Shown one piece after another: positions 39,697-48,400 of a stretch of 64,000 nt of DNA; within the stretch, counting starts at the first letter, position 1, and each line of letters opens with the position of its first letter. The DNA comes from Melioribacter sp. (lineage in GTDB: Bacteria > Bacteroidota > Ignavibacteria > Ignavibacteriales > Melioribacteraceae): contig JAHEZQ010000013.1 in NCBI GenBank assembly GCA_023250955.1, positions 32,951 through 96,950 of the forward strand. The letters run 5' to 3'. The position numbers and the translations under genes are program-made. A model generated the notes under the pieces. It searched no databases. It was not told the DNA's origin and saw nothing but the letters and a program-made list of their open reading frames with translations.

Positions 39697-40571
39697 CGAT
39701 AGGAATAATTCCAAATATTTCGAAAAGCGATATTCTTGATATAGTAAAAAAGATAATTGTACAACTTCAACAAAATGGATTCGGTTTTATCTTAAGCGAA
39801 TCTCTCGTAAAATATAAGAATGAATTCGAAAGTAAGGCTAAGTTTCAATCGCCTGCGGAACTGAGTAAGAATAGCGATATGGTAGTTTCTATCGGCGGTG
39901 ATGGTACAATGTTAAACACGGCATTTGAAGTTAAGAACTCAAGTACCCCGATAATAGGAGTTAATTTTGGTAAACTCGGGTTTCTTGCCGAATTCGATCT
40001 TATCAGCTTTACAGAACTTCTACACGATATTAAAACAAAAAATTATACAATTGAAGAAAGAATGGCGTTAGTTGGAAGCAGCAACGGAAACAATAATGAA
40101 TTATATGCCATTAATGATATAGTAATTGATAAAGGTCCATGGCCCAAGATGATTGAGCTTACGATAAAAGTTGATGATGATTACGTTTCTACTTTTTCAG
40201 CAGATGGTTTGATAATTGCAACACCAACCGGTTCTACGGGTTATTCTTTATCAACAGGCGGGCCGATTGTAAATCCGAAAGCCGATGTGATAACACTTAG
40301 CCCAATTGCTCCTCACACGCTTACTATGCGGCCGTTAGTAATTTCCAGCGGACAAAAAATAACAGTGATGATTAATTCTCCATCAGAAAAAATTCAAGTA
40401 AGCTGTGATGGACAGCGTGTTAACTTTTTTAGCTCTCCTGCACAACTTACAATTGAAAAAAATAAACAGCCGGTTAGATTAATTCATTCCAACCGCACGA
40501 ACTATTTTGAAATCCTACGTAATAAATTGTATTGGGGACTAGACGTTCGTAAATCGAATAATTCTAAATAG
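39693..40571 (+). CDS. nadK: NAD kinase
   Basis: NadK phosphorylates NAD to NADP. G-G-D-G-T is at residues 68-72. The other motifs are N-F-G-K-L-G-F-L-A-E, N-D-I-V-I, the F-S-A-D-G-L-I-I-A-T-P-T-G-S-T-G-Y-S-L-S-T-G-G-P segment and P-I-A-P-H-T-L-T-M-R-P, over 292 residues. The start overlaps the glycosyltransferase stop (ATGA). Confidence 0.96.
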   Translation: MTIGIIPNISKSDILDIVKKIIVQLQQNGFGFILSESLVKYKNEFESKAKFQSPAELSKNSDMVVSIGGDGTMLNTAFEVKNSSTPIIGVNFGKLGFLAEFDLISFTELLHDIKTKNYTIEERMALVGSSNGNNNELYAINDIVIDKGPWPKMIELTIKVDDDYVSTFSADGLIIATPTGSTGYSLSTGGPIVNPKADVITLSPIAPHTLTMRPLVISSGQKITVMINSPSEKIQVSCDGQRVNFFSSPAQLTIEKNKQPVRLIHSNRTNYFEILRNKLYWGLDVRKSNNSK

Positions 40572-40579
40572 AGGCAGTA

Positions 40580-41083
40580 ATGAAAAGGCTTATCTTTCTT
40601 TTGTTGATTCTCCCTGCAGTAATTTGTGCACAAGGAAAAAACAAACTGGTTACAGATGAAAAATCCGACAAACCCATGCTTATCGGTCTATGTGATAGAA
40701 CTGCATTTGCAGATTCAAATTTTTCATGGTGGTTCAATTCAGAATATGATTATTACCCAGCCGATTCCGTAGCTGTAGTAAGATTCTCAAAAAGACTTCA
40801 AGATGTAAAAATTACAATTGTAATGGGTACCTGGTGCAGCGACAGCAGAAGGGAAGTACCTAGATTCTATAGAATATTAGACCAAGTCGGTTTCAACACA
40901 CAAAATTTAACCCTGATCTGCGTTGATAGGAATAAAACGACCCCGGATAACCTAGTTGAAAAACTTGATATCAAATTAGTGCCGACTTTTATTTTTAGTA
41001 AAGATGATAAGGAGATTGGAAGAATTGTTGAAACGCCTAAACAAACTTTGGAAATGGATTTGGTAAAGATAATTGTTCAATAG
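40580..41083 (+). CDS. Secreted thioredoxin-fold protein with a single-cysteine active-site motif
   Basis: A 167-residue protein with a signal peptide (1-18, ending V-I-C-A-Q). A thioredoxin-like core has V-M-G-T-W-C-S-D-S-R-R-E-V-P at the expected active-site position, and a cis-proline-type L-V-P-T-F-I-F loop. The usual CxxC is replaced by C-S-D-S, so it could act as a monothiol enzyme or merely bind. It stands alone at the end of the plus-strand block and runs into a bidirectional terminator. Confidence 0.78.
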   Translation: MKRLIFLLLILPAVICAQGKNKLVTDEKSDKPMLIGLCDRTAFADSNFSWWFNSEYDYYPADSVAVVRFSKRLQDVKITIVMGTWCSDSRREVPRFYRILDQVGFNTQNLTLICVDRNKTTPDNLVEKLDIKLVPTFIFSKDDKEIGRIVETPKQTLEMDLVKIIVQ

Positions 41084-41100
41084 ATATGACTGTATCTAAA

Positions 41101-41130
41101 TTAAAAACCCCGCTTATGCGGGGTTTTTAA
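41101..41130. terminator. Bidirectional intrinsic terminator between convergent genes
   Basis: AAAAACCCCGC (41103-41113), loop TTAT, GCGGGGTTTTT (41118-41128). The arms carry A and T runs on both sides, so it can serve the plus-strand thioredoxin-fold gene and the minus-strand kamA. Confidence 0.9.
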
Positions 41131-41154
41131 TTTCTATTTATTTTTTAAAACAGG

Positions 41155-42381
41155 TCAATTATTACTCGTAGCAACTTCGGTAACTTCAACCTTCTCTTTG
41201 TAATTCTTAGGTTTTTTAGATGATCCATTTCCATTGGAGCCGTTAGAACCATTTCCGTTCGAGCCGTTACCATTAGAACCATTACCGTTTTTCTTATCAA
41301 CTAATTCTATTGGAATTTTCAGATCCGGTTTTGCTTCACCGTTATGTGCTTCACGGTAAACAAAGATCTCACCTTTATAATTCTTCATTACAACTCTGTC
41401 TTCATCACGATGCAGTACATATTGCGGAAGAATCGGAATCTTACCACCGCCGCCAGGTGCATCAATTACAAAATGAGGTATTGCAAGTCCGCTTGTATAC
41501 CCGCGGAGTTTCTGCATGATCTCCAGACCGGTTTCAAGAGAAGTTCTGAAATGATTAGCGCCGCGTGTCTCATCTGCCATATATAAATAGTACGGTCTTA
41601 CTCTAATCTTGAGGAGTTTTGTGAAAAGCTCTCTCATTACTTCAGCATCATCGTTTACGCCCCTCATTAGAACTGCCTGGTTACTTACCGGGATACCGGC
41701 GTTAGCGAGCATCTCGCAAGCCTTGGTGCTTTCAGGCGTAATCTCCCATGGATGATTGAAGTGTGTGTTAACATAAATCGGGTGATACTTCTTTATCATC
41801 TCAACCAATTTAGGTGTGATGCGGTGCGGAAGTACGCACGGCATTTTAGAACCTATGCGGATTATTTCAATGTGAGGTATTTGTCTCAATCTCTTTAAGA
41901 TTTTTTCCAGCATAACATCTGTAAGCATTAAAGGATCACCGCCGGACATAATTACATCGCGGATTTCGGTATGCTGTTCCAGATACTTGAAAGCAGATTC
42001 GAGTTCTTTCATCGAAATTTTATCTGAGTTGCCAACTTTTCTTTTTCTTGTGCAAAAACGGCAATACATTCCGCATTGGCTTGTTGTTAGGAATAATGCT
42101 CTGTCCGGATATCTATGTGTAATATTAGGAACGGGGCTCATTCTATCTTCTTGAAGCGGATCTGAAAATCCATCCAGATCGTCAAGTTCAGCTTTATCCG
42201 GTACACATTGTTTCCAGATCGGATCACCCGGAAAGCGAATTAGACCAAGGTAGTAAGGATTTATACGAGCTTGAAAAAATTCATCCAAACCTTCTGCTAC
42301 TGTTCTGTCAATCCCAAATTTTTCAACAAGTTGATCAACAGAGTGAACACTGTCTCTAACCATTTGCTGCCAGAGTTCCAT
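41155..42381 (-). CDS. kamA: Lysine 2,3-aminomutase (radical SAM, PLP)
   Basis: KamA interconverts L-alpha-lysine and L-beta-lysine. The radical-SAM cluster motif is C103-x3-C107-x2-C110. The PLP-binding motif P-G-G-G-G-K has its lysine at K314. Two aspartates that bind the substrate's epsilon-amino group in the clostridial enzyme appear conserved (D270 in Y-M-A-D-E, D307 in V-I-D-A-P-G-G). This favours lysine over glutamate as substrate. The 408 residues include an extra N-terminal region and a Gly/Asn/Ser repeat tail (about 365-388), so it is not a short EpmB. Last gene of a cassette with a GNAT protein and two ATP-grasp ligases. Confidence 0.9.
   Translation of the reverse strand: MELWQQMVRDSVHSVDQLVEKFGIDRTVAEGLDEFFQARINPYYLGLIRFPGDPIWKQCVPDKAELDDLDGFSDPLQEDRMSPVPNITHRYPDRALFLTTSQCGMYCRFCTRKRKVGNSDKISMKELESAFKYLEQHTEIRDVIMSGGDPLMLTDVMLEKILKRLRQIPHIEIIRIGSKMPCVLPHRITPKLVEMIKKYHPIYVNTHFNHPWEITPESTKACEMLANAGIPVSNQAVLMRGVNDDAEVMRELFTKLLKIRVRPYYLYMADETRGANHFRTSLETGLEIMQKLRGYTSGLAIPHFVIDAPGGGGKIPILPQYVLHRDEDRVVMKNYKGEIFVYREAHNGEAKPDLKIPIELVDKKNGNGSNGNGSNGNGSNGSNGNGSSKKPKNYKEKVEVTEVATSNN
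41218..41289 (-). repeat. Short tandem repeat coding the Gly/Asn/Ser tail of KamA
   Basis: Imperfect repeats of about 9-15 bases coding for units of G-N-G-S-N. They form a flexible tail followed by a lysine-rich stretch of about 20 residues. Such tracts vary in length between strains. Confidence 0.7.
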
Positions 42382-42408
42382 GATAGTTACCCTTTATATT
42401 ATTCCTTT

Positions 42409-42882
42409 TTATGTTTTTATGTATTTACCAAATACAATCAAGTTATCATTGATTGCGTAAAAATCTTTTATCTGGGCGACTATTGAATAATTATTCCTCA
42501 TATAAAAATTTCTTGTAGCATTGTAACCATCTTTAGAAGATGTCTCGGCAAGAATCCATCTTCCTTTATTTTCTTTTACAAAATTTTCCGCATGATCTAA
42601 CAACTGCTTTCCTATGCCTTTATTCTGTCCGTTATTATCTACAACAATCCAAAATAGATCAAATACACCATCAGTTAACGCTCTCTTACCTGTGCAATGA
42701 TAACCGGCAATCTTTCCATCAGTTTCAAAGATAAAAACGTTATAATACTCATGATTCGGATTTCCAATCGCTTCATCTACTAATTCAATTGCAACTTTCT
42801 TCTCTTCATTACTAAAATTATCTGTTTTATTAATGATAGAGACTAATTGTTCCCTATCGTTAGCTTGCAGCTTGCGTATCAT
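42409..42882 (-). CDS. GNAT-family N-acetyltransferase
   Basis: A 157-residue acetyl-CoA-dependent acyltransferase. The acetyl-CoA loop is V-V-D-N-N-G-Q-N-K-G-I-G-K-Q-L-L, with the preceding strand F-D-L-F-W-I-V-V and the C-terminal N-A-T-R-N-F-Y-M-R-N-N-Y segment. It overlaps the upstream ATP-grasp gene by 23 bases and precedes kamA by 27 bases. In methanogens an acetyltransferase (AblB) acetylates beta-lysine made by AblA/KamA. This protein is much shorter than AblB, so that role here is only a suggestion. Confidence 0.85.
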   Translation of the reverse strand: MIRKLQANDREQLVSIINKTDNFSNEEKKVAIELVDEAIGNPNHEYYNVFIFETDGKIAGYHCTGKRALTDGVFDLFWIVVDNNGQNKGIGKQLLDHAENFVKENKGRWILAETSSKDGYNATRNFYMRNNYSIVAQIKDFYAINDNLIVFGKYIKT

Positions 42883-43918
42883 AAGCTATTCTTTTTAATG
42901 CGAACTTTGAAAGTGTATAAAGCAATTGATCATAACTAATTCCTGCTGCCGCTGCTGCACGAATAAACCCAGTATCCGGAGAGATATCCGGATTAGGATT
43001 AACTTCAATTACATAAGGAACATTTCTCTGGTTTAATCTAATATCAACGCGGGCGTAATCTCTGCACTCTAATGCTTCGAATGCTTCACGAGCCATTTTT
43101 TCAACTTTTAATTTTATATTTTCATCCAGATCTGTCGGACACTTTGGAGTGGTATGTTTAAAATAAGTACTGTCTGGTGACCATTTAGCTTCATATGTAA
43201 CTATTTTAGGAAGATCATCCGGTAATCCATCAAAACGGATTTCAGAGATCGGAAGAATTTTGTCACCAAGAATAGCCACATTCAGCTCGCGTCCCTCAAT
43301 GTATTCTTCAATCAAAACTTCCTGGTTGAAAGAAGTGTAGAGATAACTTAATCTTTCTAACAAAGCATCGAAATTCTGTACAACTGAAAATTCCGAAATG
43401 CCGATGCTTGCATCTTCGCGGGCAAGTTTTAGTATAACAGGAAATCTTAAAGAGAATTTATTCTTATCCGGGATTTCATTTACTTCAGTAATTAAATGTT
43501 TAGGAGTCCTTATACCGTGTGACTGAAGAATCTGTTTTGTTCTGGATTTGATCAGGCAATTACCAAGTGCGATGGCTCCGTTGCCTGTGTACGGTATTCC
43601 GAGAATATCGAAAAGTCCGGCAATGTAACTCTCCAGATTTGTATTGCCCTCTACAGATTCGACGAAGTTAAAAATTGCATCTGGAGAATAATTTAATATT
43701 TTTTTAATCGCACTTTTGATATCGCTGTTAACAGCAAGAGTTTCAACACTCATATATTTTTTTGAAAGGGATTTCTTGATTAACGCAATCTGTTTTAGAA
43801 ATTCCCTTTCGGAAAGATCAACATTATCTTTTGAATCGGTTATATTCTTACCAAGATAGTTGTCGTAATATCTGGTCGGTTCATTATAACAGATTAATAT
43901 TTTTTGTTCGAAATTCAT
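42860..43918 (-). CDS. D-alanine-D-alanine ligase-like ATP-grasp protein (second of pair)
   Basis: A 352-residue ATP-grasp enzyme. The N-terminal domain (K-I-L-I-C-Y-N-E-P-T; F-N-F-V-E-S-V-E-G; G-I-P-Y-T-G-N) resembles the Ddl preATP-grasp domain. The ATP-grasp core shows F-P-V-I-L-K-L-A, V-L-I-E-E-Y-I-E-G-R-E-L-N-V-A, Y-A-R-V-D-I-R and the metal site I-E-V-N-P-N-P-D. It is about as long as Ddl, but the C-terminal omega-loop region differs. Its ATG overlaps the upstream paralogue's stop by four bases. The nucleophile is unknown. Confidence 0.85.
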   Translation of the reverse strand: MNFEQKILICYNEPTRYYDNYLGKNITDSKDNVDLSEREFLKQIALIKKSLSKKYMSVETLAVNSDIKSAIKKILNYSPDAIFNFVESVEGNTNLESYIAGLFDILGIPYTGNGAIALGNCLIKSRTKQILQSHGIRTPKHLITEVNEIPDKNKFSLRFPVILKLAREDASIGISEFSVVQNFDALLERLSYLYTSFNQEVLIEEYIEGRELNVAILGDKILPISEIRFDGLPDDLPKIVTYEAKWSPDSTYFKHTTPKCPTDLDENIKLKVEKMAREAFEALECRDYARVDIRLNQRNVPYVIEVNPNPDISPDTGFIRAAAAAGISYDQLLYTLSKFALKRIAYDTQAAS

Positions 43919-44991
43919 ACTAAGCTATATCTTCTTGCTGCTGTGAATAAAACTTTGTTTATCATTTCATCATAAGACAGGCCGCTGGTCCTTGCTGCTT
44001 TAGGAAAACACGAATTGTCTTTCGGGTCAGGAAGAATTCCCGGCAGCGGATTGATTTCAATTATATTTGGTTCGCCGAAAGCGTCAAGACGGATATCTAT
44101 TCTGCTCCAATCGCGGCATCGTAATACTTTATAAGTTCTTAAAGCTATATCTGTAATTTTTTCTTGCAGACTTGCATCAATTTGAGCAGGACAAGAAAAG
44201 ATATTCAACGGGTTATCGCGTGTATCAACAATCCACTTTGCTTCGTACGAATAAATAGGAGCCAATTCTTTTGGTAACTCACTTAAATTTATCTCAACAA
44301 TGGGTAAAACTTCGGCATCCTCACCATTGCCAATAATAGCAACGGTAAACTCACGCCCCGGGAGGAATTCCTCAACAAGGAATGGTTGATTATAAGTCTG
44401 AAGGTTGTTGGTTAAATTCTCTTTTAGTTTATCCAAACTGTTTAATAGGGAAGAGTTGAAAATACCTTTGCCGGAACCTTCAGCAACTGGTTTAACAATT
44501 ACCGGAAAACGCAAATCAAAGCTCCTTAAATCGGAAATTGATTCTACGAGAAGGAATTTTGCTGTAGGAACTTTATAATATGATAAAACTTCTTTGGTCC
44601 TTGCTTTGTCAAGGCAGGTCGCTAAGGTTAATGGATCGGAACCAGTGTATGGTATTTGCAGCATGTCAAGCATCGCGGGTATCTGAGCTTCACGACTTAT
44701 GCCGTTTGCACACTCAGCAACATTAAAAACAAGATCAGGTCGTAACTTTTTAAATTTTTCAAATGCATTTTCATCAGCTTCGATCAAAGTTACATCATGA
44801 AACAGTTCCAAAGAATCTTTTAGAGCATTAATTGTTTCGATAGTATCCCACTCGGCATAAGTTTCGTTGTAAGAAATTGATGATTTTGAGTTTAGAGTGA
44901 GAGGTGTAGGGTCGGAAAATTTTTTTTCTTCCGGTTTTACGTTATATGTCAGAGCAATTTTTAATTTTTTATTTGGTAGATAGGAACTAAT
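43915..44991 (-). CDS. D-alanine-D-alanine ligase-like ATP-grasp protein (first of pair), non-canonical start
   Basis: A paralogue of the next gene with the same layout: F-N-V-A-E-C-A-N-G, I-P-Y-T-G-S, V-I-V-K-P-V-A-E-G-S-G-K-G, L-V-E-E-F-L-P-G-R-E-F-T-V-A, W-S-R-I-D-I-R and E-I-N-P-L-P-G. The first canonical start (TTG, 44811) is inside the conserved domain. The frame continues upstream through K-I-A-L-T-Y-N-V, a normal Ddl-like N-terminus, with no ATG/GTG/TTG. ATT at 44991 has AAGGA six bases upstream and is used here (358 residues). Alternatively, an ATG at 44996 would join in frame if one A were missing from the A6 run at 44965-44970. Confidence 0.78.
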   Translation of the reverse strand: MSSYLPNKKLKIALTYNVKPEEKKFSDPTPLTLNSKSSISYNETYAEWDTIETINALKDSLELFHDVTLIEADENAFEKFKKLRPDLVFNVAECANGISREAQIPAMLDMLQIPYTGSDPLTLATCLDKARTKEVLSYYKVPTAKFLLVESISDLRSFDLRFPVIVKPVAEGSGKGIFNSSLLNSLDKLKENLTNNLQTYNQPFLVEEFLPGREFTVAIIGNGEDAEVLPIVEINLSELPKELAPIYSYEAKWIVDTRDNPLNIFSCPAQIDASLQEKITDIALRTYKVLRCRDWSRIDIRLDAFGEPNIIEINPLPGILPDPKDNSCFPKAARTSGLSYDEMINKVLFTAARRYSLV

Positions 44992-45016
44992 AACATTTCC
45001 TTAATTTTTTCTGATT

Positions 45017-45047
45017 GAAATATAACCATTTAAAAATTTTATGCAAG
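45017..45047 (-). promoter_or_regulatory. Possible promoter for the ATP-grasp/GNAT/kamA cassette
   Basis: On the minus strand, CTTG (45047-45044), a 19-base spacer, then TATATTTC (45024-45017). One mismatch in each box from the Bacteroidota consensus. It would start transcription about 20 bases before the ATP-grasp start. Confidence 0.45.
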
Positions 45048-45155
45048 AAATTGTTCGAAATTTTTTTTGAAAAAATATTTTTTGGCACGACTAATGTAGA
45101 GGCAAAAAAAATATTTATGACTAGTGTGTCCGAAGAAAAATTTTTAGTAAGGTGG

Positions 45156-47333
45156 TTAAGCTGTCCGCGCGAAGTGAATATGTTCAGAATAATTTTCTGT
45201 TAGAGTTTTTTTTATGATAGAATTTTTTTGATCTGAGAGATTGCTATCACCTTCAATAATATTAAAAGCAGTCTCCCGAGCATCTGATAAAATTTTTGTG
45301 TCTTCAATTACATTGGCATATTTTAATTCCGGTAAACCGCTTTGTTGCGTTCCGAAAATATTTCCCGGTCCGCGTAATTTTAAATCTATCTCCGCAAGAT
45401 CAAACCCGCTTGAGTATTTAATCATTGAGTTCAAACGTATAATTGATTTATTTCTTTCAATTTGGTCCGGAGATAGATAATCAAAATTGAAATTGAATTG
45501 ATTTGACCTAACAGCCAGCTCATCTTTAGCAACGAGCAAGCAGTAAGCCTGTTTATCGCTTCTTCCAACTCTTCCGCGTAGTTGATGGAGTTGTGATAAT
45601 CCGAATCTGAACGCATCATTGATTACAATTATATTTGCATCCGGTATATCAATACCGACCTCAATTACTGTGGTTGAAACAAGTACGTCATATTTCTTAG
45701 CTGCAAACTCAAACATTATCTTTCCTTTCTCTTGCCAGTTCATTCGTCCGTGGATTAAGCATACTCTCAAATCTTTTAATTGATGAACACTTAGTTCATT
45801 AAAATATGTTTGTGCAGCTTTTAATTCTATCTTTTCTGATTCCTCGACAAGCGGATAGACTAAAAATGTTTGATAGCCGCTTTTGGCTTTTGATTTAATG
45901 AAATCATATATATCAGGTAATTTGCTTTCACCACGTAAATATGTTTTAATCGATTTTCTATTCAATGGCATCTCATTAATAACAGAAATGTCAAGATCAC
46001 CGTAAATTGTCATAGATAATGTACGCGGAATAGGTGTTGCTGTCATTATGAGAACATCGGATTGAAATCCTTTCTGTACCAAAGTTGATCTCTGCATCAC
46101 CCCGAAGCGATGCTGCTCATCTATAACTACCAAACCGAGTTTATGAAACTCAACATTCTCCTCGATCAGTGCGTGAGTGCCGATAATTATATTTGTCTTA
46201 CCTTCCCGGATGTTGCGTAAAACTTTTTCCCGCTCAGACTTTTTCTGCCCACCGATCAATTCATCTACTATAAATCCGCATGGCCTCATCATTTCTGTAA
46301 TTCTCTTAAAATGCTGATCGGCTAAAATTTCTGTTGGAGCCATAAGAACTGCTTGATAACCGTTCTCGACAACAATCAGCATACTGATCAAAGCGACAAT
46401 AGTTTTGCCGCTTCCAACGTCTCCTTGAAGTAACCGGTTCATCGGTTTGTCACTTTCAAGATCTTTTCTAATCTCACCTAAGACTTTTAACTGTGAGGAA
46501 GTGAGAGTGAAAGGCAACGACTTTAAAAAATTCTTCAAAGGAAGTGCCTGAGCTTTAAAGGAAAATCTTTTTTTCTTCTCGCTATAGAATCTCTTTTTTA
46601 GAGCGACAAGACATTCTAAATAAAATAATTCTTCAAACTTCAACCGGTGTTTTGCAATTTCGAGAGAGGGGTAATCTTTTGGGAAATGCATATTGCAGAC
46701 GGTTTCAGTTAAAGCAAGAAGATTCTTTTCTTTTATGATATGATCGGGAAGGGTTTCAGCTAAATCTTGAGAAAATGTTTCAACAGCTTGATGAATGATT
46801 CTCCGTAGACTAAGATCGCCAATATTTGTTTCTCGCAGTTCTTTTGCCATTCTGTAGAATGGAATGATCTTTCCTGTATTTAAAAATTCCTTCGATTCTT
46901 TTTCCGCAAGTCTGTCGAAATCCGGATGGACAAACTGTAAGTGGCCGTATTTGGTCAGAACCGGTTTTGCGGAGACCGCAAAGTAGTCACCGGCTTTGAA
47001 TACGTTCTTGAAATATTTTGCACCCTGAAACCAGACGCATTCAAAAAAGCCGGAAGCATCTTTCATCCGTACCTTAAAAATTTGTTTCTTATGATAGTAA
47101 TGCACTTCGGAATCCATCACCTGACCGATTATCGTCACTTCACCTTGGTAACCCTCAATTAAATGTTGCACAACTTTTACACTGTTTAAAAGAGTTGAAC
47201 GGTCAAGATATCTGGTTGGAAAGTAGAAGAGCAGATCTTTAATTGTATTTATGCCAATCTTAGAAAACGATTCAGCCCGTTTCGGTCCGACAGATTTTAG
47301 ATATTGAACTGATGTAGAAAGTTTTTCGGGCAT
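45156..47333 (-). CDS. recG: ATP-dependent DNA helicase RecG
   Basis: RecG remodels stalled replication forks and branch-migrates Holliday junctions. The N-terminal wedge/OB domain (about 60-160) follows a short helical start, L-K-S-V-G-P-K-R-A. The helicase motifs are R-L-L-Q-G-D-V-G-S-G-K-T (Walker A), V-I-D-E-Q-H-R-F-G (DEQH box), M-T-A-T-P-I-P-R-T-L and Q-L-R-G-R-V-G-R. The TRG-type end R-G-P-G-N-I-F-G-T-Q-Q-S-G is present. The 725-residue length is normal. It is separated by 164 bases from the ATP-grasp cassette downstream. Confidence 0.97.
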   Translation of the reverse strand: MPEKLSTSVQYLKSVGPKRAESFSKIGINTIKDLLFYFPTRYLDRSTLLNSVKVVQHLIEGYQGEVTIIGQVMDSEVHYYHKKQIFKVRMKDASGFFECVWFQGAKYFKNVFKAGDYFAVSAKPVLTKYGHLQFVHPDFDRLAEKESKEFLNTGKIIPFYRMAKELRETNIGDLSLRRIIHQAVETFSQDLAETLPDHIIKEKNLLALTETVCNMHFPKDYPSLEIAKHRLKFEELFYLECLVALKKRFYSEKKKRFSFKAQALPLKNFLKSLPFTLTSSQLKVLGEIRKDLESDKPMNRLLQGDVGSGKTIVALISMLIVVENGYQAVLMAPTEILADQHFKRITEMMRPCGFIVDELIGGQKKSEREKVLRNIREGKTNIIIGTHALIEENVEFHKLGLVVIDEQHRFGVMQRSTLVQKGFQSDVLIMTATPIPRTLSMTIYGDLDISVINEMPLNRKSIKTYLRGESKLPDIYDFIKSKAKSGYQTFLVYPLVEESEKIELKAAQTYFNELSVHQLKDLRVCLIHGRMNWQEKGKIMFEFAAKKYDVLVSTTVIEVGIDIPDANIIVINDAFRFGLSQLHQLRGRVGRSDKQAYCLLVAKDELAVRSNQFNFNFDYLSPDQIERNKSIIRLNSMIKYSSGFDLAEIDLKLRGPGNIFGTQQSGLPELKYANVIEDTKILSDARETAFNIIEGDSNLSDQKNSIIKKTLTENYSEHIHFARTA

Positions 47334-47398
47334 GAATCAAATGATTTCGTTTTGGATTGTAGGAAATATAAATAAAAAAATGGAAGGTGAGAAGTATA

Positions 47399-48400
47399 TT
47401 ACTCGTCTTCTGCTTTCATATCGCGGGTCATTAATTCGTATGTAACCTTCGTAGCGTCACGGTCTTCAAACAGAATTTTATATACGGCATTAGCAATAGG
47501 TGTTTCGATTTTATGTTTTATGGAAAGCTGATGTACGGATCGGCAAGTTTCAACGCCTTCAGCAACCATTGTCATCTTTTTCAAAACTTCAGTAAGTTTT
47601 TTTCCTCGACCTATCTGTTCTCCGACATAACGATTACGGCTATGTCTGCTCATGCATGTAACAATTAAATCACCCATACCGGATAATCCAGAGAATGTTT
47701 CGGGTTTAGCTCCTAATCCAATGCCTAACCTGGATATCTCAGCAATACCGCGAGTCATTATTGCGGCTTTTGTATTATCACCGAATTTTGCGCCGTCAAT
47801 AATTCCAGCTCCAATAGCAATTACATTTTTTAGTGCTCCTCCGTATTCAACTCCTAACAGATCAGTTGAAGAGTAAACACGGAAGTAAGAATTCATAAAC
47901 GCAGTTTGAATTTGTTTTGCTGTTGTATAATCTCTTGATGCCGCAACAACAGCAGTAGGAATTTTTCTTGCTACTTCCTCAGCATGACTTGGACCGGAAA
48001 TAACGCCAATCTGTGAATGTGAAATGTTTTTTAACTCATCTTTAACAATTTGTGATACGGTAAGTAAAGTATCTTTTTCTATTCCTTTAGAGACACTAAC
48101 AAAAGTGGTATCGCGAAATTCGAAATGTTTCATCTCTCTTAATACACTTCTAATAAATTGTGAAGGAACCGCAAGAACGATCATATGTTTTTTTTCACAA
48201 CTTTCAGAGAGGGAGTGTGTAATATTGATCTCTTTAGGAATTTTTATACCTGGAAGGAGGTTTTTATTTTCGCGAGAACGTTTAAGAGTTTTTGCGTAAC
48301 TACGTTTGTATTCCCAGAGGGTAACTTCATGCCCGTTGTTATGTAATAGAATGGCTAAGGTTGTTCCCCAGCCGCCTGCGCCGAGAACAGAAATCTTCAT
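47399..48400 (-). CDS. gpsA: NAD(P)-dependent glycerol-3-phosphate dehydrogenase
   Basis: GpsA makes sn-glycerol 3-phosphate for phospholipid synthesis. The N-terminal Rossmann motif is V-L-G-A-G-G-W-G-T-T-L-A. The other motifs are S-G-P-S-H-A-E-E-V, the catalytic-lysine segment G-A-L-K-N-V-I-A-I-G-A-G-I, and G-L-S-G-M-G-D-L-I-V-T-C, over 333 residues. It starts directly after the plsY stop. Together they supply and acylate glycerol 3-phosphate, a sensible operon pair. Confidence 0.96.
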   Translation of the reverse strand: MKISVLGAGGWGTTLAILLHNNGHEVTLWEYKRSYAKTLKRSRENKNLLPGIKIPKEINITHSLSESCEKKHMIVLAVPSQFIRSVLREMKHFEFRDTTFVSVSKGIEKDTLLTVSQIVKDELKNISHSQIGVISGPSHAEEVARKIPTAVVAASRDYTTAKQIQTAFMNSYFRVYSSTDLLGVEYGGALKNVIAIGAGIIDGAKFGDNTKAAIMTRGIAEISRLGIGLGAKPETFSGLSGMGDLIVTCMSRHSRNRYVGEQIGRGKKLTEVLKKMTMVAEGVETCRSVHQLSIKHKIETPIANAVYKILFEDRDATKVTYELMTRDMKAEDE

